The notes under the pieces are model-generated. The model was not told the origin of the DNA. It saw only the letters and a list, made by a program, of their open reading frames with translations, and made no database searches. Positions 16,542 through 24,254 of a stretch of 64,000 nt of DNA are shown here, one piece after another; within the stretch, counting starts at the first letter, position 1; every line of letters starts with the position of its first letter. Source of the DNA: Marinobacter bryozoorum (GTDB taxonomy: Bacteria; Pseudomonadota; Gammaproteobacteria; Pseudomonadales; Oleiphilaceae); NCBI RefSeq assembly GCF_023156245.1, contig NZ_JAKZAH010000002.1, positions 172,563-236,562 of the forward strand. The letters run 5' to 3'. Both the position numbers and the translations under genes were made by a program.

Positions 16542-16981
16542 AAGTCCACTTTCGCCGATCGAATCTACCGGGTGCCCTGCTGGTGCAGGCGGCCCTGTTT
16601 AGCCGCTGGAGTCACGTGGCAATAGAGATCGGCGATACCGTGTACGACGCCACCATGAGTCGCGGCGTGCAGTCGTGGCCGGCTGCCGGTTACACGGACC
16701 GGTACAGCGAGACGGAGACGGTGGAGCTACCCGGTGACGAGACGGCGGCCCGTGACTTTCTCCGACGCCAACTGGGCAAAAAATACGACTGGATGGCCCT
16801 GGTTGCGCTGCCGTTTCGGACCACCTGGCAGAGTCCGCATCGGTGGTTTTGCTCGGAGCTGGTGGCCAAGGCCCTGAGTCACGCAGGGGTGTTATCTCTG
16901 CCCTATAAGGCGTGGCGGGTGACGCCGCGTGATTTGCACCTGGTTTTGCGATCCCTCTATCACCCCCGCACCACGACATAG
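16538..16981 (+). CDS. NlpC/P60-like (YiiX/YebB-type) peptidase or amidase
   Basis: 147 residues with the permuted papain-like pattern: His in W-S-H-V-A-I-E-I (about 25) and the nucleophile Cys in W-F-C-S-E-L-V (about 107). This class cleaves peptidoglycan peptides or lipid-linked amides. It overlaps the previous gene by four bases and precedes the lysozyme, so a role in lysis or in cell-wall passage during infection is likely. A true NlpC tail protein would normally be in the tail-tip module, which this is not. Confidence 0.65.
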   Translation: MKVHFRRSNLPGALLVQAALFSRWSHVAIEIGDTVYDATMSRGVQSWPAAGYTDRYSETETVELPGDETAARDFLRRQLGKKYDWMALVALPFRTTWQSPHRWFCSELVAKALSHAGVLSLPYKAWRVTPRDLHLVLRSLYHPRTTT

Positions 16982-16998
16982 CCACGGACGGCGCCCTC

Positions 16999-17016
16999 CC
17001 CACCCCAAGACAGGCG
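16999..17016 (+). repeat. 18-bp direct repeat, copy 2
   Basis: Identical to 7137-7154. It lies in the 117-bp gap between the NlpC-like gene and the lysozyme. No other copy was noticed. Confidence 0.6.
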
Positions 17017-17098
17017 AACAAAATCTGCCCCCTTGATAATGATCGGTAAATGTTAAGTGTCGCCCGTGCGGCGCGAATACACCGAGTCGAGAGGCACG

Positions 17099-17518
17099 AT
17101 GGACCGCGAACTGCTAATCAGCCAGCTAGAGCGCCACGAGGGGCTACGCCTGCACCCGTACCGGGACACGGTCGGCAAACTGACGATTGGATTCGGCCGC
17201 AACCTGGACGACGTGGGTATCAGTCGCAACGAGGCAGAGATCCTGCTCGGTAACGACATCGCAACAGTTGAGCGTCAACTGGAGTCGGTGGACGAATACC
17301 AGGCGCTGGACCCGGTGCGCCAGGCCGTGATCTGCAACATGGCGTTTAACCTTGGGTTCCGGGGGCTGATGGGATTCCGGCGCATGTGGGCCGCGATCAG
17401 CCGCCAGGACTGGCCGGAGGCCGCACTGGAGATGACGAAATCAAAATGGGCTCGCCAGGTGGGCGTGAGAGCCGTTGAGCTGTCGGAGATCATGCGGACT
17501 GGCGAGGTGCAGCGGTGA
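17099..17518 (+). CDS. Phage lysozyme (GH24 endolysin)
   Basis: 139 residues. The T4/P22-type catalytic triad is visible: Glu in R-H-E-G, Asp in P-Y-R-D-T, Thr in K-L-T-I-G-F-G. It hydrolyses the glycan strands of peptidoglycan at lysis. The ATG at 17099 follows GAGAGG; an in-frame upstream start at 17057 adds an unneeded basic stretch. No signal-anchor is present in the chosen form, so a holin would be needed for export. Confidence 0.88.
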   Translation: MDRELLISQLERHEGLRLHPYRDTVGKLTIGFGRNLDDVGISRNEAEILLGNDIATVERQLESVDEYQALDPVRQAVICNMAFNLGFRGLMGFRRMWAAISRQDWPEAALEMTKSKWARQVGVRAVELSEIMRTGEVQR

Positions 17519-17784
17519 CGGATGTGGCAGATCGCAGAGGCTGGCATCTGGATAAGGGCATCCCCATCGCGGTGATCATCACGATTATCGTGCTGACGGT
17601 GACCATATCCCGGGACCAGGCAAAGCAGGACGAGCGGATCGCTCTAACTGAAAGCGCGATTAACGTCCTCCAGCAGGGTCGCCTTCAAGACCAGGGTCGG
17701 GCCGAGAAGAAGTTCGACGAATTAAAAACCGACCTGCGCACGATTAACGCCAAGCTCGACCGGCTGATCGAGGGGCGCAACTGA
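17515..17784 (+). CDS. Small membrane protein beside lysozyme (holin/antiholin candidate)
   Basis: 89 residues. One transmembrane helix (about 17-33, PIAVIITIIVLTVTI) is followed by a coiled coil (about 42-87). It starts at GTG overlapping the lysozyme stop and abuts the next gene. It could be a pinholin, an antiholin or a second spanin-like protein; a holin-like gene also exists at 3237. Confidence 0.55.
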   Translation: MTDVADRRGWHLDKGIPIAVIITIIVLTVTISRDQAKQDERIALTESAINVLQQGRLQDQGRAEKKFDELKTDLRTINAKLDRLIEGRN

Positions 17785-18092
17785 TGGACCCGTTTGCTGA
17801 CATGGTTGCGCGTATGGACGCCACCCTGCAGGACAGGCTGGGCACTCACTGCCAGTACCAGGACAACCAGGGCGCCACGTTCGAGACCCGCGTGGTGATC
17901 AGCAGAAACGTGGAGGTCATGAGCGCCTACGACACGCAGATGCCGGCCCGGCGCAATCTGGCCAGCCTAATCAAGGCGGAGATCCCGAGTCCCAAGCGTG
18001 GCCACACGATCACGCTGGAGGGCGGAGACGTTTACGTGGTGGACCAGTTGGACACCGATGACGGACACATGATCAGGGTGTTGCTGCAATGA
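17784..18092 (+). CDS. Head-tail joining protein (FII-like)
   Basis: 102 residues, close to lambda gpFII (117). The beta-rich pattern with A-T-F-E-T-R-V-V-I-S-R and H-T-I-T-L-E-G-G-D-V-Y-V-V-D is that of the phage head-tail connector family. It is followed by Z- and U-like genes, in lambda order. Confidence 0.7.
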   Translation: MDPFADMVARMDATLQDRLGTHCQYQDNQGATFETRVVISRNVEVMSAYDTQMPARRNLASLIKAEIPSPKRGHTITLEGGDVYVVDQLDTDDGHMIRVLLQ

Positions 18093-18703
18093 GAGTAGAG
18101 ATCGACAGGAGCAGCATGAAGAGCGTCCGGCTGATGCTGGCCGGCGTTCAGTCTGAGTCGCCTAAAATCCTGTCCCGCAGCCTGAACGCTACGGCAACCA
18201 AGACGCGGACCGAGGGCAGCAAGGAAATCCGCAAACAGGTGAACCTGAAGGCCGCCTACGTCCGCAGCCGGCTCACCCTGAGGAAGGCGAGCCAGAACAA
18301 GCTGTCCGCCTCCATTGCCACGCCAGTTCGGGGCCTGTTGCTGTCGCACTACTCTACGGACCGGCAGATCGCTGGCAGCAACGTCAGCTGGATCAAGCCG
18401 CCCAAAGTTCCAGCCCGTGGCATCCGGGTAAAGGTCAGTGCCGGGTCCGGTACCAAGGTCGTTACCGGTGGCGACGAGATCAAAGGCAAGCCGTTTTACA
18501 TGGTCCTGCCCAATAGCCGCCGGGTTGCGATTGTCGGGCGGCGGGCAAGCGCGGGATCCAGTGGCGGCAAGATCAAGGTTTTGTATGGCCCATCCCTGTC
18601 GCAGGTATTTGATGATGTGGTGGGCGATCTGTCCGAGCCGATGAACGTGTACCTGGCCGAGCAGATCGAGAAAAACACCGACGCCGTGTTGAGGGGGTAC
18701 TGA
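18089..18703 (+). CDS. Minor tail protein Z-like (tail completion)
   Basis: 204 residues, near lambda gpZ (192). The basic N-terminal half (LNATATKTRTEGSKEIRKQ, VRSRLTLRKAS) matches the phage minor-tail-Z family. It is required for joining tails to heads. It overlaps the FII-like gene by four bases. Confidence 0.75.
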   Translation: MRVEIDRSSMKSVRLMLAGVQSESPKILSRSLNATATKTRTEGSKEIRKQVNLKAAYVRSRLTLRKASQNKLSASIATPVRGLLLSHYSTDRQIAGSNVSWIKPPKVPARGIRVKVSAGSGTKVVTGGDEIKGKPFYMVLPNSRRVAIVGRRASAGSSGGKIKVLYGPSLSQVFDDVVGDLSEPMNVYLAEQIEKNTDAVLRGY

Positions 18704-19116
18704 TGCCGACCAGCATCCGGGAACAAGTTGTCCAGGCCTTCGCTAATCGAATCAGTGCAGGCCGTACCATTCAGCTGGACGGCAATGCCGACCTGCCGGC
18801 ACGGGCGGTGTGGGACTTTTCAGAGTCGGCAGACCGCACCAGCTATGGCGCACTGAGCCTGACCCTGGGCCTGAGTGTCGGCTACATGGCGGAGTTCGAC
18901 CGGGCCAAAGGAGCCAGTCAGCAGGCCAACGAAATGCTGGCGGCCTTGCTGGAGGACGCGCTGAACAACGACCCGACCCTGGGCGGACTGGCGCAGAGCA
19001 TTAACTACTCCGACTCCACCATTGATTACCCGGAGCCGGGCCAGAACGAAATCGCCATTCTGGCCAGTTTTGAAATTGTGTACGAGACCTCGGCAACGAG
19101 CCCGTACCAGAGTTAA
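18703..19116 (+). CDS. Tail terminator (U-like)
   Basis: 137 residues, like lambda gpU (131). It starts with I-R-E-Q-V-V-Q-A-F-A and has the beta-rich middle of tail-terminator proteins. By position between Z and the tail tube gene it should cap the finished tail. Assignment rests more on order than on motif. Confidence 0.65.
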   Translation: MPTSIREQVVQAFANRISAGRTIQLDGNADLPARAVWDFSESADRTSYGALSLTLGLSVGYMAEFDRAKGASQQANEMLAALLEDALNNDPTLGGLAQSINYSDSTIDYPEPGQNEIAILASFEIVYETSATSPYQS

Positions 19117-19161
19117 CCGAAACCGCCCACAAATGGGCATTCAGCACCTGGAGATAGAGTC

Positions 19162-20142
19162 ATGGCAAACGCTGAAAACGCAAAAATCCAATATGAGGGT
19201 GGGCAGAACGTCTCCGCGATGGATGCCCTGATTGACAGTGGCGACGCCACTACATTCGAGTCCGGCGCAGAGCTGTGGTCGCGGCGCTCTGGCTTTGAGC
19301 CGGTCATCCGTCCTGACGGCCTGATCACTGGCGGGGCCATTACCCCGGCCTCCGCTGGCAGTAGCAACACCGTGGACGTTGCCGCCCTGACAGCTTACAT
19401 CGGTGGTGAAGAGGTGGCGGCCTCCGCAGAGACCGGCCTGACCTGCGCCCGGGCAGCCGTCGACACCCACATCGTTTACTCCATTGTGGTCAGCAGCGCT
19501 GGCGCAATTACCGCCGAAGCTGGCAGCGAGGGCACCTCGTTCAGCGAGACCCGCGGCAGTGCTGGCGGCCCTCCCCTGATCCCGGCCGACTCCATCGAGC
19601 TAGGCCAGGTGCGACTGGGTAACGCTACAGCCGCGCCCGTCAAGGCGTCCGAGATTTTCACCGTGGTGGGTGTGCACCAGGAGCGCTATGACGTGCCAAC
19701 CTGGCGAATTGATTACCGCGACGGCTCTGTGGTGTTCGATGCCGCCCTGCCGGCCATCCACACCGGTGACGAGCCCAAGGGCGTTTACGCCAGCTATGCC
19801 GAGCCGATCTTCACCGACGTGCCCCGTGGCTCTGACTACGTGCCGGTGGAGACCTCCCACAGCGTGAGCTCCACCCAGGTCTACGGTGCAACCATCGCCT
19901 CTACCAGCTCCTCGCTTGGTCAGGGCTCGTTCACTGCGTACCTGAACGACGGCGTCAGCGATCCGCTGGTCAAGCTGAAAAACGAGTTCCTCTGGTTCCG
20001 CTTCTACCCCAACCGCTTCCAGAGCAACTACCGCCTGGACCAGGGCAAGCTGGGTATCGCCAGAACCTTCCCGGCTGGCGACCAGATCCAGGCCAGCTGC
20101 ACCGTCTCAGCCGAAGCTGATGGCGCTGAGGTGACCGCGTAA
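19162..20142 (+). CDS. Major tail tube protein
   Basis: 326 residues, beta-rich, with no transmembrane or enzymatic motif. It sits where lambda has V and is directly followed by the frameshifted chaperone pair. It is longer than lambda gpV (246). An internal segment rich in Ser/Ala/Thr (about 60-130) could be an added surface domain. Confidence 0.75.
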   Translation: MANAENAKIQYEGGQNVSAMDALIDSGDATTFESGAELWSRRSGFEPVIRPDGLITGGAITPASAGSSNTVDVAALTAYIGGEEVAASAETGLTCARAAVDTHIVYSIVVSSAGAITAEAGSEGTSFSETRGSAGGPPLIPADSIELGQVRLGNATAAPVKASEIFTVVGVHQERYDVPTWRIDYRDGSVVFDAALPAIHTGDEPKGVYASYAEPIFTDVPRGSDYVPVETSHSVSSTQVYGATIASTSSSLGQGSFTAYLNDGVSDPLVKLKNEFLWFRFYPNRFQSNYRLDQGKLGIARTFPAGDQIQASCTVSAEADGAEVTA

Positions 20143-20606
20143 TGCTGGACCTGGAGAAGTTCCGGAAGGCGGACTTCAAGCCACGAGACACGGACGTCTC
20201 GCTGGACGCCCTGAAGGAAGCCGGGTTCGGTGACGGCGTGGTGAAGCTGCGCGGGCTTACGGCTCACGAGATTGCCCAGGCCGAAGAGTCAGCCGGCAAG
20301 GGCAAGCTGTTGTCCGATCTGGTTGAGCGCCTGGCCGGCAGCGGACAGGAACGGGTGACCGCCCTGATGGACGGCATCGGCTTTCACCAGGATATACCTG
20401 CCGCCCTGGCCAAGCGCATGGAGCATGTCCGCATGGGCACCATCGAACCCGAGATGGAGCTGGCGGACGTGGCCAAGTTGGCCGAGGTGTTCCCGATTGA
20501 GTTCACCATCATCGCGAACAAAATCATGGAGCTCACCGGCAAGGGTCAAATCGCCCAGGTAAAGCGGCGGCCCTCTGGGGCGAAAGCGACGTCCAAGCCA
20601 GCCTAG
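20142..20606 (+). CDS. Tail assembly chaperone G-like
   Basis: 154 residues, helical, with a basic C-terminus (VKRRPSGAKATSKPA). It lies between tail tube and tape measure, the place of lambda G, which chaperones tape measure during tail assembly. Its start overlaps the stop of the tail-tube gene. A second product, GT, arises from the -1 frame (separate entry). Confidence 0.8.
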   Translation: MLDLEKFRKADFKPRDTDVSLDALKEAGFGDGVVKLRGLTAHEIAQAEESAGKGKLLSDLVERLAGSGQERVTALMDGIGFHQDIPAALAKRMEHVRMGTIEPEMELADVAKLAEVFPIEFTIIANKIMELTGKGQIAQVKRRPSGAKATSKPA

Positions 20607-20728
20607 CGCTGGCCGACAGAAAGGGCCGGTATCTGTACGAAACCCGGCCCGACCTGTTCCCGGAGGGCTACCTCACAGAAACCGAGATCGCCCTGTGGGC
20701 GCGGTGGTACAAGAGCACATCAAGGTAG
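20142..20728 (+). CDS. Tail assembly chaperone GT-like, -1 frameshift product
   Basis: The -1 frame after the slippery site stays open to a TAG at 20726-20728. It encodes about 54 further residues (ALWGESDVQASLALADRKGR, then YLYETRPDLFPEGYLTETE and a Trp-rich end). That segment has normal protein composition and fills the otherwise empty gap to the tape measure gene. This matches the G/GT arrangement conserved in long-tailed phages. Confidence 0.75.
20558..20564 (+). promoter_or_regulatory. Probable -1 ribosomal slippage site
   Basis: G-GTA-AAG in the zero frame would re-pair as GGT-AAA after a -1 slip. It resembles the lambda heptamer GGGAAAG in position and in the A-site AAG-to-AAA step. 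The P-site step is imperfect (GTA to GGT). An alternative nearby site cannot be excluded. Confidence 0.55.
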
Positions 20729-20738
20729 GGCGTAGCGG

Positions 20739-23501
20739 ATGGCTGACAAGTCGAAAACGGTAGAGATTATCTTCGGCGGGGTAGACCGCACCGGTTCCGC
20801 CATAGGCTCTGTTGGCAAAAACCTGGACGCCCTTCAGAACAAAGTCGGCAACATCACCGGCCCGCTGGCGGACGTCACCGACAGCATCCTGCAACTTGAT
20901 GCTGCACTGGCTGCCGCTGCTATCGCGGTCACCGGCTATGCGGTCAAACTGTCTGACGAGTTCGACACGGCGTTCGGTGAGATTGCCACCCTGATCGGAC
21001 AGCCTGCAGATAACCTGGGCGAGTTCCAGGCCCAACTGCAGGAGTATTCCGAAAGCTCCAGCCAGTCCCTGTCTGAAATCACCAGTGCCACCTATGCCGC
21101 CATCTCGGCAGGGGTGGACTACAAAGACTCAATCCAGCTGATTGCCGCTGCAGAGCAGCTGGCCATGGCTGGCCGGGCGGATCTTGGCGCAACCACCACC
21201 GCGCTCGTTTCCACCCTGAACGCCTATGGCGCGTCCGCTGACGAGGCGGCTGGATACGCTGACGACTTTTTCACTACGGTCCAACTGGGCCAGACCACTA
21301 TCCCCGAGCTGGCGGCGGCCATGGGCCGGCTGTCACCGATTGCGGCAGCGGCAGGGCTGGATTTTGAAGAGATGGCTGCGGCCATTGCCACTATCACGGC
21401 AGAAACCGGTACCGGGACTGCCGAGGCGATCACCGGTATTCGTGCGGCCATCAGCAACCTGATCAAACCGACGTCTGATGCAGCCAAGCTGGCGGATGAG
21501 CTGGGCATAGAATTCAACGCAGCGGCACTGGAGTCCAAGGGCTTCTCCGGTGTACTGGAGGACGTATCAGAGGCCACCGGTGGCAATACCGAGCTGATGG
21601 CCCGGCTGTTCACGTCTGTCGAGGCCCTGACCCCTGTATTGGCACTGACCGGCAACGCCTCGGAGGTGTTCGCCGAAAACCTCGCTGCCATGCAGGACAA
21701 CAGCGGCGCCGCCAGAGACGCTTCTGACGAGCTGCGCGACAGCCTGTCGCTGTTAACCCAGGCGCTGCAGAACAACCTGAACTCTGCCCTGATTACATTT
21801 GGCGGCACCGTCACCGATGAAACCCGCAGCATCGTAGAATCCATGACCGGCATCTTCGGTGCTGTCGGGGATGAACTGAAGCTGGATAACGGCGTGTTCG
21901 CGCCCCTGCTGGAGGGCATCGACGGGCTGGCAACGGACATCGACGAGAAGCTGCAGACCATTGCCCGCAACTTCCCCGAGGCCCTGTCCGGGATTGACTT
22001 GTCCGACCTGCTGGAAGCGTTCGGCGACCTGGGTGACGAGGCCGAGGATTTATTCGTTGCCATCTTCGGCAACATCGACCTGGCTACGGTGGAAGGCCTG
22101 CAGGAAGCCCTGCAAAAGGTCGTGGACGCCTTCACCGCCCTGGTGAATATCTCTGCGGGGGTTCTCGATGGGCTGGAGCCGCTGTTCATCCTGATCGGTG
22201 AAGGCGTGGAGCGGTTCCAGGAGCTCGACGGCGAAGCGAAAAAGAGCATCGGTCAGCTGCTGGGCCTCGCCAAGTCAATCGACACCGTGCTGCCTGCCGT
22301 TGGCGGCCTGGCAAGCGGGCTGGAGTCTATCGGCACAGGTCTCACGGCCATGGCGGGGGCCCAGGGTTTCAAGGCCCTGATCGGCAACCTGAATTCAGTC
22401 AAAACCCTGGCGGCCGGTGCAGGCAAGTACGGGCTGATCGGGCTGGCGCTGGCTGGCGGCTATGGTGTCGGCACGCTGATTGATGAGTACATCATCGGGC
22501 CCATCGAGGACAAATTCGGCACCTCCATCGGCAGCTGGCTGTATGAGCAACTGAACGCCGCAGAGATCGCCCAGGCTGAAGCCAGCTGGAAGGGCTACTC
22601 AGCAGAGGTCCGTCGATCCGCCGGAGACTTGGAGAACATCCGGGAAATCAACGAGATCTTTAACCGGACCCTGACCGAGACCACCACCGCTACCAAGGCG
22701 CAGCAGGACGAGTGGCAGAACTACGCAGACAGTCTGGTTGATGCCGCCAACGAACAGGAGGGGATGAACGACTCCCTGGAAACCCTGAATGGAAACCAGC
22801 GGGAGTCCACCAATGCGCTAGGCCGGCTCAGTGACGCCGTTGCGATGAATGGCGACACGATCCACGAGGTATCTGATGCAACGGTGGACCTGGCTGAAAA
22901 CAACCGCTCGCTGAAGCTGGAGTACGACGAAACCACCGGCAAGATCAACAGCTTTTCCGGCGGCGTGATCCGGTCCGGCAAAGCGATGGACGAGGCGGCC
23001 GAGAAAACCCGCAACGTCATCGAGGAATCGGAAGAGTACCGGCTCAAGTTGCTGGAGATCGCCAGCGACGAGCGGATCGCCCAGATCGAGGCGAAGGTCT
23101 CGCTGGATATTGCCGAGGTTGAGGCCAACGCCACCAAGGTGGTCGCCCTGGCCGAGAGCATATCCGACACCTTTGCCAGCACGGGCGACGTGATCGCCAG
23201 CCTGTTCGGATCCGACGCCCCGGAGTGGGACAAATTCGGCTTCGAAACCAGGGAACAGATCCGCAAAGAGAACAAGATGCGCGAAGAGGCGTTCGAGCTG
23301 CAGAAGGACCTGACGAAAGCCGAGATCCAGAACATGAAGGAAAAGACCAAGGCGCTCAGGAAAGGCGATTCACTGATCAAAGTTGACGGGGCCGGGCTGC
23401 AGCCACACCTGGAGGCGTTTATGTTCGAAATCCTGCGGGAGATCCAGGTCAGGGTGAATGCTGAGGGCGAGGAAATGTTGCTCGGACTGGGAGCCGGATA
23501 A
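20739..23501 (+). CDS. Tape measure protein
   Basis: 920 residues, long and helical, setting tail length. The N-terminal 330 residues match the TP901-type tape-measure core (YAAISAGVDYKDSIQLIAAAEQLAMAGRADL, FFTTVQLGQTTIPELAAAMG). Hydrophobic segments around 535-585 may insert in the host membrane during DNA entry. The C-terminal third is charged coiled coil. No peptidase domain was seen. Confidence 0.88.
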   Translation: MADKSKTVEIIFGGVDRTGSAIGSVGKNLDALQNKVGNITGPLADVTDSILQLDAALAAAAIAVTGYAVKLSDEFDTAFGEIATLIGQPADNLGEFQAQLQEYSESSSQSLSEITSATYAAISAGVDYKDSIQLIAAAEQLAMAGRADLGATTTALVSTLNAYGASADEAAGYADDFFTTVQLGQTTIPELAAAMGRLSPIAAAAGLDFEEMAAAIATITAETGTGTAEAITGIRAAISNLIKPTSDAAKLADELGIEFNAAALESKGFSGVLEDVSEATGGNTELMARLFTSVEALTPVLALTGNASEVFAENLAAMQDNSGAARDASDELRDSLSLLTQALQNNLNSALITFGGTVTDETRSIVESMTGIFGAVGDELKLDNGVFAPLLEGIDGLATDIDEKLQTIARNFPEALSGIDLSDLLEAFGDLGDEAEDLFVAIFGNIDLATVEGLQEALQKVVDAFTALVNISAGVLDGLEPLFILIGEGVERFQELDGEAKKSIGQLLGLAKSIDTVLPAVGGLASGLESIGTGLTAMAGAQGFKALIGNLNSVKTLAAGAGKYGLIGLALAGGYGVGTLIDEYIIGPIEDKFGTSIGSWLYEQLNAAEIAQAEASWKGYSAEVRRSAGDLENIREINEIFNRTLTETTTATKAQQDEWQNYADSLVDAANEQEGMNDSLETLNGNQRESTNALGRLSDAVAMNGDTIHEVSDATVDLAENNRSLKLEYDETTGKINSFSGGVIRSGKAMDEAAEKTRNVIEESEEYRLKLLEIASDERIAQIEAKVSLDIAEVEANATKVVALAESISDTFASTGDVIASLFGSDAPEWDKFGFETREQIRKENKMREEAFELQKDLTKAEIQNMKEKTKALRKGDSLIKVDGAGLQPHLEAFMFEILREIQVRVNAEGEEMLLGLGAG

Positions 23502-23852
23502 ATGCTGACGATAAGCGCACCCGTATTTGATATCAACGGCACCGTGATCGCTCACAGCCCGGACATGGAGGGGCTGCAAAACCTGACCCGGCGGGTGAGC
23601 CGAGCGGCCACCCTGGACGGACAGGCAGCCATAAACGATTTCGGTTTCACCGATGCCGACCGCGATCTGTCAGTTGAGTGGACCCCGGCCACCCTGGAAG
23701 AAATGGAGAACGTCCGGCGCATGTTCAAAACCTACAGCCGCCTGGTGGTCTCGTTCTCCGAGGGCTGCTTCCTGGCTGCACCGGAATCGTTCAGCGCCCC
23801 GGATGGGCAAGTATCTATCACCCTGTTTGTAGACAAGAGGTTGAGCGAATGA
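23502..23852 (+). CDS. Minor tail protein, tail-tip region
   Basis: 116 residues, beta-rich, starting directly after the tape measure stop. The position corresponds to lambda M or distal tail proteins. I do not recognise a specific family; segments such as A-T-L-D-G-Q-A-A-I-N-D-F-G-F-T-D-A-D recall phage tail proteins that contact the tube. It overlaps the next gene by four bases. Confidence 0.6.
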   Translation: MLTISAPVFDINGTVIAHSPDMEGLQNLTRRVSRAATLDGQAAINDFGFTDADRDLSVEWTPATLEEMENVRRMFKTYSRLVVSFSEGCFLAAPESFSAPDGQVSITLFVDKRLSE

Positions 23853-24253
23853 TTATTTCAGGATCCTTGGCGTCGTCGTGGGCACAGACGCTTCTGACAG
23901 AGATTGCATCCGGTACCGCTGATCTGCCGAAGCTGCAGATTTATTCTGACCCTGCCCCGGCATCCACAACCGAGACAGTCACCGGAACCCTGCTGGCCGA
24001 GGCTGCACTGATACAGACCGCCGGCACTGAATCCGGTGGCGTCGTCACCCTTGAGTTCGACAGCGGTAGCAATACAGCCCTGGCGTCAGGGGATGCGACC
24101 TGGGGGCGCATCATCAACCGAGACGGCGACACTGTCGGGATATTTACAGTAGGGCCAGAGGATAGCAGTGCAGAGCTCAAGCTGACGTCCTCGCTTTTCG
24201 CTCAGGGACTACCGGTAACCATCACGTCGGCGACAATCCAGATAGGCTCCTGA
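23849..24253 (+). CDS. Minor tail protein, tail-tip region
   Basis: 134 residues, beta-rich, low in charged residues. It starts at ATG 23849 within the previous stop (ATGA). The sequence resembles small tail-tip or baseplate decoration proteins, but I cannot name the family. Confidence 0.55.
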   Translation: MIISGSLASSWAQTLLTEIASGTADLPKLQIYSDPAPASTTETVTGTLLAEAALIQTAGTESGGVVTLEFDSGSNTALASGDATWGRIINRDGDTVGIFTVGPEDSSAELKLTSSLFAQGLPVTITSATIQIGS

Positions 24254-24254
24254 C

